A stretch of 46,574 nt of DNA from Eubacterium ramulus ATCC 29099 (lineage in GTDB: Bacteria > Bacillota > Clostridia > Lachnospirales > Lachnospiraceae), in assembly GCF_000469345.1 (NCBI RefSeq), contig NZ_KI271191.1:1-46574 (forward strand), written 5' to 3'. A program made the position numbers and the translations under genes. The notes beneath the pieces were generated by a model. It had not been told where the DNA came from, searched no databases, and saw only the letters and a list, made by a program, of their open reading frames with translations. This document shows, piece by piece, positions 33,212-42,193 of this stretch; the first letter of the stretch is position 1, and each line of letters opens with the position of its first letter.

Positions 33212-35602
33212 CTACATAACACTTAACCGGATCAGCCGGACTTCAAATGGCTCAAGGTGTTCGTACAGACAGATACTTCCATCTTCCTGACGATTCACAT
33301 AATCAGTCGTGTGAAGCGGCTGATTCTTTTCGTTGATATAAACAATATCCGCAGATGAAATCCGCGCTGCTCTTCTATAATTTTTGCAAAATCCATACGG
33401 ATTTCCATTCTTTTCATTCAGCACACTCGTTCCTTTCAGATACGTCCGCTCTTTTGCATGTTCCAGACGAATTTCATAAGTCAGATCATGTTCCGGCTCC
33501 AACATCCCCGGGCTGATTTTATTCCGATCCAGCTTTCTCTGACAATATGCTTCTGACAGGTGCAGATAATTATATAATAAGATCTGAATTTCCCCGTCCT
33601 CTGACTTCGTGATCAGATAGTTTTCCCCTTTTTTGATAAAATAGGAACCCATTTTTGCCAGCATCTCATACACATAGTAAGAAGGTTTTTTAATAAAATC
33701 ATAGGTAAAGATCCCACGCTTGCCCTGAAAAGATCCCTGTATCATCTGATCCTCTGAGAGATTTTCCAGCGGATCCATCACTCCAAAGGAAATCCCCGTC
33801 TGCCAGCAATCAACCATACTTTTTACAATATATGCCGGATAAAACATGGTATCCTGAAGGGCGTTGTTCCAGCCCAGATCGAAATTCCACTCCGCCACAT
33901 ACCAGGCCCTCACCTGCCATCCACAATCCTCATTATTGTTCAAAATCCTCCGTATCACATCATACACGGCATCCCTGTGCTGCATAATACCGGCAGACTG
34001 ATGCCTCTGGATACTTTGCGGTGTATCATCCACGGTATACAGATTCATCATGACAAAATCCGGTTCGCAATGCTGCTTCTGATAAAAGGATGCAAAACTG
34101 TCCATCCACTCCGGATACAGTAAATTTACTGACATTAAAGCTGACGTCCCAACCTGAAACCGCTCATCGATTGCTTTGATCACTTTCCAGGTAGACAAAT
34201 ACAGACGATAATAATTTTCACGCTGCAGTGCAGAATAATTGATCCCCGGATTATCCGGTGAATTCCACACGCAAAATTTCCATTTCAACACCTGACTGCG
34301 GCCATACCGTTCCACCATATGTTCCACCACATGGTATACCAGCCGATCCCATTGCTGCATATCCGTCGGCATATCGGAGATAGAATTGCGCATCAGTGCG
34401 TCTTTATTTACATTCTCCACCATAAGAAACGGTACAAAAGACAGTTCTACAAATGGGATCAGACCACACTCTGCAATAAAATCAAATAGCTGATCCATCC
34501 GGTAAAAGCTATAATGCGGTCTTCGATCCCTGTCTTTTACATAAATTTCCATATCATCATGAAACAGTTCATGAAAATAAATACCGGTAAAATGTAATTT
34601 TTCCGCAAGCTCCCGCACCATCTTACGCACAGGATGAAGCAACAGATAGCTGGCTTTCCGAATCGTCAGAATCCCTCCGGGCTGATCCAGACTGACAAAT
34701 CCATCCAAATCCACTCCGGTAATCAGCTGTTTTTTCCCGGGATGGCTGAGCAGTTCTGCCCCGGCAAAATCCGCTTCCAGTTCCTGCAGAAACGCTGCCA
34801 GTTCCTGCTCCTCATCTGCCAGCAGCCGTGCAGGTACTTCCGTCTTCTGCTGTCTGCGGTATTCGCTAGGCAGAATCTGATAATACTCCCGAAATTTGGT
34901 GCTGAAAGATCTGGCATTTTTAAAACCGCTCTCCTCTGCGATCCGGTCAATGGTTTTCCTGGTATCCCGCAGCTGACCCGCTGCATGCAACAGGCGAATC
35001 TCATTGATATATTTCAAGAAACTGGTGTCCAGCTTCTCCCGGAACATTTTGGAAATATACGAACTGCTGACAAAAAACTGTTCCGCCAATGCCGCCAGAG
35101 TTAACGCTTCCGTATAATGCTGCGAAATGTAAAACAGCACATTCTGCATCATCGGGAACTCTGTGTCCGGTATCTCTGTCTCAACCCGGAAGTCACGCAG
35201 CAGATGCTCCAGAAGCTGATAAGACCATTTCATTTCACGGACATATGCACACACATTTTCCTGCTGAATCTCCTGCACAAGATGTAAGATATCGCAGATT
35301 ACTTCGTGATACCGTTCTTTGTGGAGTTCCATGACAGAATTGCACTCCAGCCTTCCCGGCGCCGCTCCCTGCCCCGACATCAGCTTTGTCAGGTCAGCTC
35401 CACAGAGCAAACAGCTCCCGGACACATCAGACAAACTGAAATACTGAAAGGGTTCGATCATCACAACATCCCCCTTCTTCAGTTCCAGAATTTTCTTTTT
35501 CAAAAAAAGCTTCACTGTCCCGGACAGCGGTATCAGAAAGCTATAATCTGATGACCACTCCGGCTCCTGCCGTCCTTCTTTCCTAACCATAAAATGAACC
35601 AT
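33212..35602 (-). CDS. AraC-family regulator fused to a GH39-like domain
   Basis: 796 aa. An N-terminal cupin-like domain (about 20-60) and AraC helix-turn-helix pair (about 150-252, with LAEQFFVSSSYISKMFR and ESGFKNARSFSTKFREY) are joined to a beta-xylosidase-like GH39 TIM-barrel (about 290-700). In active GH39 enzymes the acid/base Glu lies in WNEP; here the site reads VWNSPDNP (446-452), Ser in place of Glu, while the nucleophile-region Glu571 in VAEWNF is kept. The barrel therefore probably binds rather than cuts sugar, making the protein a carbohydrate-sensing transcription factor (inference). It lies downstream of the GH3 gene on the same strand and is a good candidate to regulate it. 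ATG at 35602. Confidence 0.85.
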   Translation of the reverse strand: MVHFMVRKEGRQEPEWSSDYSFLIPLSGTVKLFLKKKILELKKGDVVMIEPFQYFSLSDVSGSCLLCGADLTKLMSGQGAAPGRLECNSVMELHKERYHEVICDILHLVQEIQQENVCAYVREMKWSYQLLEHLLRDFRVETEIPDTEFPMMQNVLFYISQHYTEALTLAALAEQFFVSSSYISKMFREKLDTSFLKYINEIRLLHAAGQLRDTRKTIDRIAEESGFKNARSFSTKFREYYQILPSEYRRQQKTEVPARLLADEEQELAAFLQELEADFAGAELLSHPGKKQLITGVDLDGFVSLDQPGGILTIRKASYLLLHPVRKMVRELAEKLHFTGIYFHELFHDDMEIYVKDRDRRPHYSFYRMDQLFDFIAECGLIPFVELSFVPFLMVENVNKDALMRNSISDMPTDMQQWDRLVYHVVEHMVERYGRSQVLKWKFCVWNSPDNPGINYSALQRENYYRLYLSTWKVIKAIDERFQVGTSALMSVNLLYPEWMDSFASFYQKQHCEPDFVMMNLYTVDDTPQSIQRHQSAGIMQHRDAVYDVIRRILNNNEDCGWQVRAWYVAEWNFDLGWNNALQDTMFYPAYIVKSMVDCWQTGISFGVMDPLENLSEDQMIQGSFQGKRGIFTYDFIKKPSYYVYEMLAKMGSYFIKKGENYLITKSEDGEIQILLYNYLHLSEAYCQRKLDRNKISPGMLEPEHDLTYEIRLEHAKERTYLKGTSVLNEKNGNPYGFCKNYRRAARISSADIVYINEKNQPLHTTDYVNRQEDGSICLYEHLEPFEVRLIRLSVM

Positions 35603-35708
35603 TTTCGTTCTCCCAACATGTTATTTCTTGTCGCATGTTTTCTTTTATCACATTTTATTTTACTGCGCAATTGCCTGCATGTTATCTCCGTCTTTTTCAC
35701 GATTGTAC

Positions 35709-35739
35709 AACAAAAACCGGGGGAATAAAACCCCCGGTT
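35709..35739 (-). terminator. Terminator after the GH3 gene
   Basis: AACCGGGGG (35715-35723) and CCCCCGGTT (35731-35739) form a perfect 9-bp stem with a short A-rich loop; on the minus strand it is followed by TTTTTG. A strong stop between GH3 and the AraC gene. Confidence 0.85.
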
Positions 35740-35755
35740 CTGTCACGCTCTATGA

Positions 35756-36145
35756 TCAGAATACTACTTTTCCGTTCACTACATTCCACCAGCCATACTC
35801 ATTTGCTGCACGGCCTGTATAACCGAAATCGATTTTTCCACCATTTACATACCACCAGCCGTACTCATTCGCTGCCAGTCCGGTGTAATTAAAGTTGATA
35901 CTTCCATTCTGGACATACCACCAGCCATACTCATTTGCAGCCAGTCCGGTGTAAGCAAAGTTGATACTTCCGTTCTGTACCATCCACCAGCCATACTCAT
36001 TTGCTACAAGTCCGGTATAGCCAAAGTCCACCATGCCGTTTACAACCATGAACCATCCCTGGTCGTTTGATGCAAGTCCGGTATAAGTAAAATCAACTTT
36101 TCCGTTCTTTACATACCACCAACCGTAAGCATTTGGAGCAAGGCC
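35756..36145 (-). repeat. Six 66-bp tandem repeats encoding wall-binding motifs
   Basis: Five full and one shortened unit of 22 codons at the 3' end of the GH3 gene, each with GWW/GWF and NG...F cores. Neighbouring units such as AANEYGWWYVQNGSINF are nearly identical, a recombination-prone arrangement. Confidence 0.85.
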
Positions 36146-39100
36146 GGTTGCATCTGTGGCAACTTTACCATCGATATAATAGTTCCAGTTTCCATTTTCG
36201 TCTGCCTCATTTGCAAGTCCATCCGGAATCGTCACACCTGATGTTACAAACTGGATTCCTTCCACTCTCGCATTTGCATTTTTAAATACCAGATATACGT
36301 TATGAACACCTGATGCACCGCTCAGATCAGCAGAGGCTGTTGTATAACCAAGCTCTGTGTAAGTTCCGGCATCCACGCCATTGTCAGCAGTACGTTTGTT
36401 TGTAACGGCTTCTGTTGCACCATAAGTTGCAGTACCGATCAGTTTTCCATCCGGAGCATCCAGACGAAGTTCGATTCCGTTTTCTGCCTCTGTGGAAGCA
36501 ACGGTCAGGACAGCCTGTTTTACCTGATCCAGATCCACGTTCAGAAGTGCTGTATATGCACCTGATTTTTTTGCCATAACCGCAAATATCTCATCGCTGT
36601 CTGCTGCTGCGGCTTCTGCGGTATTTCCTTTGGAATACTCTACATATTTTACATCAGATGCTGTAAAGGAAGAGGACCATACATTCCGTTTTTCTGCAGT
36701 ATCAGCGTTGCTGAGTGTACTTCCGGATACTTTTACTTTTTTGTTCAGTACATTCTCACCCTTCAGATCAGAAGAATGTGCCGCATACAGCTGGTAAGTA
36801 CCGCCTTCTACCACATATTCACCTGCATTGACATCCCATACTTCCAGTGCAGAAGCATCTACATGAATGTCAACATTTGCGGATTCTCCGGCTTTCAGAG
36901 CAACTTTCTCAAATCCAACCAGTTTTTTCTTAGGTACGGCATTGCCATAGGAAGAATCCGGGTTGGAAGCGTAGATTTCCACAACATCAGAAGTATCTAC
37001 TTTTCCTGTATTTTTTACAGTTACAGATACATCAACGCTGCCGTCTTCATTTGCTTTTGCACTCATGCCTGAGTAGTCAAAGGAAGAGTAGGACAGACCA
37101 TATCCAAACGGATAGGTAACATCTTCATCATCTGCATACATATAAGTCAGATGTTTCTGCTCCATATCTGTCTCTGTCATATCTACGGTTACATTATCGT
37201 CAATATCATCCAGTGTCATGCCCTGTACCAGATCCGGTCCGATCAGTGCCATTGCGTTATTCGGAACAGAGTACTCGTCGATTGCCGGAAGTGCATCCTT
37301 CGATTTATACCAGGTACTTACCAGACGACCGGTCGGTGCTGCCTCACCGTAAAGCACATTTACAAGTGCTGTTGCATCATACTGTCCGCCAAATGCATTA
37401 AATACGATTGCGGATACATTTTCATCATTCTGCAGAGCTTCTGCCTCTACCGGATACTCTGTATTGATGATAACAATTGTCTTCTTGCCTGCTTTTGCAT
37501 AATTTGCAGCAACGGTAGATACCATATCCATCTGATCTTCACTGAGGCTCAGATATTTACGGTCAACACCTTCACCGGAAATACCGTTGTACGGCTGTCC
37601 GATAACTACAATGGCATAATCCGTATCTGCTGCCAGTTCTTCGGAATCCGCACCAGCCTCTTTTATCGTTTCTTCTTTGAAAGTATATGGTGTCTTATCT
37701 TCTGCACTTTCAAATGCTGCGATACCGGTTGCCAGATTTCCTCCGAGAAGGAACGGAAGATTCGGTCCCTGAATCGGCTGTGCATCACCATTTAATTTTA
37801 TTTTTCCATCCTCTGTTGTCTGCAGATACCAACCTAATTTATCGCTGAGTGCCCAAGTGGTGGAAAAATCAGTATCATTGTATTTATCACCCATTTTCAG
37901 GTAATAATTTCCATCCTCATCCGCTGCACGTTTTGACATGAAAGTCGGCATGTTGCTGACTGCAGTTGCCATTCCGGCACTTGCTTTCATGCTGTAAGAT
38001 CCGTTATTGGAAACTGCCGCATCATACAATCCCATGGTATTGCCCGGCAGAGAATTGTTTTTCACACCTGCATTGATCCATTTCTGATTTGCCAGAGAAA
38101 GCAGACTGAATGCATCCTGTCCCCAGTCCGCATACTCAAATAAATACTTGGACTGATCTGCTGCCTTGGTGCCCTCTTCCGGGTTGGAAACTGTGAGCTG
38201 TGCACCGTTCTCATCCTCGGTGGCTGTTACATATCCACCGGCTGTCTTGTACGCAACCACACGGTTTCCGGTGGAATAAGATACATTATCGCTGCCAATC
38301 TGGCTCTGTACTGCCTCCACTATATTATCGCCTGCGCCCTGTACATAAGTATTATATTTCTCATCATTGACATCCAGTTCGGAAGAATACTGTCCGTACT
38401 GCATCGTTTCTGCCATCACACCATAGACACCGGCTTTGGAATCACTGGATAACGGAAGCGTATGATTTTCATTTTTCAGCAATACCACAGACTCTTCAGC
38501 CATCTGAAGCTCTGTCTCCTGGCTTGTTTTGGAAGAATGATCTGTCTTGATATCCGTATACGGATAGTAACGCGGCTGACCGTTTTCATCTCGTTCATCC
38601 AGTGCGCCGGAACGTGCCATGGTTACAATTGTCGGACGTGCTACTTTATATACATCATCCTCTGTCAAACCTTCCACATGATTCTCCACCGCGGTTTTGA
38701 TCGTCTGTGCAATGTCAGCATCTGCAATACCGGTGGTTCCTCCCTGAATATGACCAGCCAGAATCATGGATGCGGTACGATCCAGAAGGGAAGAAGAATA
38801 CAGCTTATCATATCCGTTGGAAAATCCGGATGCATTCAGTCGGTACTGCTCGTCGATATAACCATACTCAGCCATAAAATCACAACCTGTAGTCACACCG
38901 TCTTTGCTTATTTTCTGTGCGAAATCATGGATAAATGTGGATGTCGTCGGTACACGGTTCATGTTTCCGTAAGAAGACATATAACCGGTGATCGTTCCAT
39001 CTGAAAATGGCTTCTCAGCCGCTTTTCCATAATACTCATAGAATGTACGAGTACTTACGTTGTTGCCGCCCTGCAGACGGAAAAACTCGGAGTTGTACGT

Positions 39101-39811
39101 GGTCCAGTGCTTTGTCTGCGGAATGGATTTCATATAAACGTCAGACTCATCGCCAACCATACCGCCGGCCCAGGCGTCTGCCATCTCTCCGATCATAAAT
39201 GCATCTTCACCGTATCCCTCATCGTAACGTCCGGATAACGGATTCATACGGGCATCAATCTGTGCCGCATGTGCGCCCACTGCTGTGGTTCCAATAGATG
39301 ATGTCGCATATTTAGAACGCATCTCATCGCCATATACCGAACCGGCCTGTTTCAGCAGATCTGTATTCCAGGTCTGTGCCTGTGCCAGCTGATTCGGCCA
39401 CTGTGTCTCTCCATCCAGACCCACATCTGCCGCACGGTTTACTGTAATCGGCACATTGTATGTTTTGCTCTCTCCATTCTCATCGGCGTAAGTACCAACC
39501 GGAGATTTGCCTGCCAGAATACTGATCCAGCCATCCACTCCGATCTCGTCCATGATCAGATTCACATAATCATCCAGATCCTCTGCATTTCCGTTGTACA
39601 ATGGCATTCCCTCATAGCTTACATCGCCATCCTGATATGCGGCAGATGCGCGGTTGAATGTTTTTCCGTTATAAGTAGCGGTTGCACTTCCGGCACTTTC
39701 CTGTGTCTGCACCTGTGCGGCCTGTACCTGCATGGTCAGTCCCGGCACCTGTGCACTTCCTGCTACGATAGATGCTGCCAGTAAAATGGTCAGTAATTTT
39801 TTCATCTTCAT
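35756..39811 (-). CDS. Secreted GH3 glycosidase with CBM6-like and wall-binding repeats
   Basis: About 1351 aa from the chosen ATG at 39811 (AAGGAGG 11 bases before; the frame extends further but without a ribosome site). A signal peptide (KKLLTILLAASIVAGSAQ..) leads to a GH3 TIM-barrel (KHWTTYNSE; candidate nucleophile Asp in TGCDFMAEYGY), the GH3 C-domain (ESVVLLKNENHTLPL), a fibronectin-III-like domain (VVEIYASNPDSSYGN), a CBM6-like carbohydrate-binding region (about 1095-1220) and six 22-residue repeats of GLxxNxxGWWxVxNGxxxFxYT type (last 129 aa) like choline/wall-binding repeats. Likely a surface-held beta-glycosidase acting on plant or host glycans; the exact sugar cannot be told. Confidence 0.88.
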   Translation of the reverse strand: MKMKKLLTILLAASIVAGSAQVPGLTMQVQAAQVQTQESAGSATATYNGKTFNRASAAYQDGDVSYEGMPLYNGNAEDLDDYVNLIMDEIGVDGWISILAGKSPVGTYADENGESKTYNVPITVNRAADVGLDGETQWPNQLAQAQTWNTDLLKQAGSVYGDEMRSKYATSSIGTTAVGAHAAQIDARMNPLSGRYDEGYGEDAFMIGEMADAWAGGMVGDESDVYMKSIPQTKHWTTYNSEFFRLQGGNNVSTRTFYEYYGKAAEKPFSDGTITGYMSSYGNMNRVPTTSTFIHDFAQKISKDGVTTGCDFMAEYGYIDEQYRLNASGFSNGYDKLYSSSLLDRTASMILAGHIQGGTTGIADADIAQTIKTAVENHVEGLTEDDVYKVARPTIVTMARSGALDERDENGQPRYYPYTDIKTDHSSKTSQETELQMAEESVVLLKNENHTLPLSSDSKAGVYGVMAETMQYGQYSSELDVNDEKYNTYVQGAGDNIVEAVQSQIGSDNVSYSTGNRVVAYKTAGGYVTATEDENGAQLTVSNPEEGTKAADQSKYLFEYADWGQDAFSLLSLANQKWINAGVKNNSLPGNTMGLYDAAVSNNGSYSMKASAGMATAVSNMPTFMSKRAADEDGNYYLKMGDKYNDTDFSTTWALSDKLGWYLQTTEDGKIKLNGDAQPIQGPNLPFLLGGNLATGIAAFESAEDKTPYTFKEETIKEAGADSEELAADTDYAIVVIGQPYNGISGEGVDRKYLSLSEDQMDMVSTVAANYAKAGKKTIVIINTEYPVEAEALQNDENVSAIVFNAFGGQYDATALVNVLYGEAAPTGRLVSTWYKSKDALPAIDEYSVPNNAMALIGPDLVQGMTLDDIDDNVTVDMTETDMEQKHLTYMYADDEDVTYPFGYGLSYSSFDYSGMSAKANEDGSVDVSVTVKNTGKVDTSDVVEIYASNPDSSYGNAVPKKKLVGFEKVALKAGESANVDIHVDASALEVWDVNAGEYVVEGGTYQLYAAHSSDLKGENVLNKKVKVSGSTLSNADTAEKRNVWSSSFTASDVKYVEYSKGNTAEAAAADSDEIFAVMAKKSGAYTALLNVDLDQVKQAVLTVASTEAENGIELRLDAPDGKLIGTATYGATEAVTNKRTADNGVDAGTYTELGYTTASADLSGASGVHNVYLVFKNANARVEGIQFVTSGVTIPDGLANEADENGNWNYYIDGKVATDATGLAPNAYGWWYVKNGKVDFTYTGLASNDQGWFMVVNGMVDFGYTGLVANEYGWWMVQNGSINFAYTGLAANEYGWWYVQNGSINFNYTGLAANEYGWWYVNGGKIDFGYTGRAANEYGWWNVVNGKVVF

Positions 39812-40005
39812 AACTACCTTGTCCTCCTTATCCAAACCTTGATATCTGCATTTTATCAAACCTCACACCATCTCATAAGTCCAAAACATGGCGAATCCAG
39901 TAGTGCTTTTCACACATTTTTCACATTTTATCCGCGGGCAATTTCATCTCAGGCAAGAAATTACACATATTTTTAATTTTTATGTGATTTTCGGTACACT
40001 CAGAC

Positions 40006-40036
40006 AAAAAAATGCAGGAGCCACTCGTTCTCCTGC
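40006..40036 (-). terminator. Terminator after the DUF6472-like gene
   Basis: GCAGGAG (40014-40020) pairs with CTCCTGC (40030-40036); on the minus strand the stem is followed by a run of seven T. Strong. Confidence 0.85.
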
Positions 40037-40092
40037 ACTTTTCGTTTCTTTTTCATTCTTTTTCTGTGTACAAATCTGCACACGATTCTGGT

Positions 40093-40290
40093 TTACATCT
40101 GCTTTCTTACAATACTGTACTCATCTCCGGCACGATAATACGGACATTCCCGGAACTGCCCGGTGATAAACCGATACATCTCGTCCTGATCCAGATCCTG
40201 GGTACAGACATAGTACTCATAATCCTCATCATATTCGTAATTCATACAGTATTCGCAGCTGGAACCGGCACTTTTCTTCTTTTTATCCAT
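40093..40290 (-). CDS. DUF6472-like small protein
   Basis: 65 aa: a basic start (MDKKKKSAGSSCEYCMNYEY), an acidic/aromatic middle with DEDYEYYVC and DQDEMYRFITGQFRECPYY, and a basic end. Four cysteines in a C-x2-C ... C ... C layout could bind metal. I recognise it as DUF6472-like, a family common in Lachnospiraceae; function unknown. It is a single gene with its own terminator. Confidence 0.65.
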   Translation of the reverse strand: MDKKKKSAGSSCEYCMNYEYDEDYEYYVCTQDLDQDEMYRFITGQFRECPYYRAGDEYSIVRKQM

Positions 40291-40450
40291 ACGTTATCTC
40301 AATCCTGTCTCTGTTTTTGCATTTTGCATTTAAGAATATGAATGTTACAGACATTCTCTGTTCATACAGCTTACTATAACATTAACTGCCGCAAATATCC
40401 ACAGGTTACATGGAAAAAACAGAGACTCCGTTCAGACTGCGCGGATCGAA

Positions 40451-41251
40451 CTATAATACAACCGGACCATTTTCTTTGATGTAACGCCATCCCTCAGCAG
40501 TTTTCTCTACTTCCAGGCAGCACTGTACATTCTGTGACGGATCCGGATGATTTTTCCATAAATCATATAATTTCGGTAAAAATACCGGCCACTGACTTGC
40601 TTCAAAATCCTCATGTTCGGTCAGAAAGTTCGGTACGATCTTCGCATTCGGATCTTTTTTCAGGATATCAATGATAAAGGCCGGCGGTGCAGATACTTTG
40701 GAGTTCTGTACGGTTGCTGTAATATGCACACAGCCACCTTCTACATCTTCCCACATATGAACCGTAGAATCCACCAGTTCACCGAGATCGTTGTATACAC
40801 CTTCGCAGATCACATGTTTCAGACATGTGGTGAACGGGAAGAACTCTTTCAACGCAAGTCTGTGGATTTCAACACCTTCGCCACCAAATACAGCTGCACC
40901 CGGTTCACATGCTTCGGAGATCATATGAACGGAAGCTTCCATACCGTACTCTACCGGTGTCTTTACCCATGTAAATTTCTTGTGAGAGCCCGGAGCCCAC
41001 AGATAATATCCTTTTTCCATATTTGCCCAGAACCAGTCCATCATCTCAGATGTTACCCCGGGAAGAAAATGCTGTTTCTGTGACGGAAGTACATATCCTT
41101 TGTCAATGGCATCCTGATTCAGCTCCAGCTCAGGCAGTAATGGATTCGGTTTGGCCGGTTTCTCATAAGATGCAAAAGGTACCTTTACATTATCCTGACA
41201 TGGCTGGTAAGTCTGTCCTCCGTTTGCCACATATGTTATATGTTCACTCAT
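40451..41251 (-). CDS. DAPG/phloretin-hydrolase family C-C bond hydrolase
   Basis: 266-aa enzyme of the PhlG family, whose known members cleave the acyl-aryl carbon bond of 2,4-diacetylphloroglucinol (PhlG) or phloretin (Eubacterium ramulus Phy). Family segments include LPGVTSEMMDWFWANMEKGY and WAPGSHKKFTW (64-95). Zinc ligands in PhlG are two His and two Glu; candidates here are His109 (SVHMIS) and the HxxxE pair in HEDFE (213-217). ATG at 41251 with AAAGGAGG upstream, promoter at 41325-41353. Substrate unproven; a plant polyphenol such as phloretin is plausible for a gut Lachnospiraceae. It is divergent from a two-component system. Confidence 0.8.
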   Translation of the reverse strand: MSEHITYVANGGQTYQPCQDNVKVPFASYEKPAKPNPLLPELELNQDAIDKGYVLPSQKQHFLPGVTSEMMDWFWANMEKGYYLWAPGSHKKFTWVKTPVEYGMEASVHMISEACEPGAAVFGGEGVEIHRLALKEFFPFTTCLKHVICEGVYNDLGELVDSTVHMWEDVEGGCVHITATVQNSKVSAPPAFIIDILKKDPNAKIVPNFLTEHEDFEASQWPVFLPKLYDLWKNHPDPSQNVQCCLEVEKTAEGWRYIKENGPVVL

Positions 41252-41324
41252 AAATAATCCTCCTTTGATCCAGCTCCTCTATGTCAAACTCTCTTTTTTG
41301 GTCTGCTGGTCTTACCTAATTTTC

Positions 41325-41353
41325 ATTGTAATAGTTTTGCGATTCTTTGTCCA
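41325..41353 (-). promoter_or_regulatory. Promoter of the DAPG/phloretin-hydrolase gene
   Basis: Minus strand: TGGACA (41348-41353), 17-bp spacer, TACAAT (41325-41330). It lies next to the inverted repeat at 41358-41376. Confidence 0.55.
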
Positions 41354-41357
41354 GAAA

Positions 41358-41376
41358 AAGTTCGCAAGACGAACTT
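41358..41376. promoter_or_regulatory. Candidate operator between hydrolase and two-component genes
   Basis: AAGTTCG and CGAACTT are 7-base perfect inverted arms with CAAGA between them, directly upstream of the -35 box of the hydrolase promoter and about 100 bp before the response-regulator start. Placement suits control of one or both divergent genes. Confidence 0.5.
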
Positions 41377-41482
41377 CTTTCTGAATCTTTCTTAAGAAAA
41401 CATGCTACAACTTCATAACTATGCTATGATGTGAGTGATAAACGTTAATTTACAAAAATATATGGAAAGGTTCGTTATCATC

Positions 41483-42193
41483 ATGGAACAAGCAGCCATT
41501 TTAATCGCAGACGATAATCCCGAAATCCGGGAGATCATACAGATTCTCCTCTCCGGAGAAGGTTTTCAGGTACATGAAGCCGCCAGCGGAACCCAGGCTC
41601 TCGGCATGTTAAAAGAAAACACCTTTGACCTGATCATTCTGGACATCATGATGCCTGGTCTTAATGGTTATCAAACCTGTCTGGAAATACGCAAGAGTAC
41701 AAACGTCCCGATCCTGTTCTTAAGTGCCCGCACCCAGGAAAGTGACAAAACGCTTGGTTTTTCCAGCGGCGGCGATGACTACCTTGCAAAACCTTTTTCT
41801 TATGCGGAACTGGTAAGTCGAGCCAAAGCCATGATACGCAGATATCAGGTGTATCAGGGAAAGCCAGCGCAACCCTCGCAACCGGACAAAATCACTTATC
41901 ACCAGTTACAGTTGGATGAACTGACGCAGGAAGTGACCAAAAACGGTCTTCCTGTGGAATTAACAGATACTGAATACTCCATTTTGCTCCTGCTTCTGAT
42001 GCATCCTGGACAGATTTTCTCCACAGAGCACCTTTATGAATCTATCTGGAACGAACCATATTACTATGGGGCGAACAACGTCATTATGGTGCATATCCGG
42101 AATCTGCGCCGGAAGATTGAGGACGATCCGAAAAATCCGACACTGATCAAAACTGTCTGGGGAAGGGGCTACCGCTGTGACAAAGAAAATTAA
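41483..42193 (+). CDS. OmpR-family response regulator
   Basis: 237 aa from the chosen ATG at 41483. Receiver domain with acidic pair Asp10-Asp11, phospho-acceptor Asp54 (LIILDIMMPG) and Lys103 (YLAKPF); C-terminal winged helix with LTDTEYSILLLLLMHPGQ and VIMVHIRNLRRKIEDDP. The frame extends to GTG at 41435, with another ATG at 41462, but homologues begin close to the receiver domain. The histidine kinase gene overlaps its 3' end. Likely autoregulated and a candidate regulator of the divergent hydrolase gene (inference). Confidence 0.9.
   Translation: MEQAAILIADDNPEIREIIQILLSGEGFQVHEAASGTQALGMLKENTFDLIILDIMMPGLNGYQTCLEIRKSTNVPILFLSARTQESDKTLGFSSGGDDYLAKPFSYAELVSRAKAMIRRYQVYQGKPAQPSQPDKITYHQLQLDELTQEVTKNGLPVELTDTEYSILLLLLMHPGQIFSTEHLYESIWNEPYYYGANNVIMVHIRNLRRKIEDDPKNPTLIKTVWGRGYRCDKEN

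Noticed and set aside
37151-37795. Plus-strand ORF of 214 codons opposite the GH3 gene
   Set aside because: Antisense of a clear glycosidase; composition is Cys/Ile-rich and no start signal is seen.
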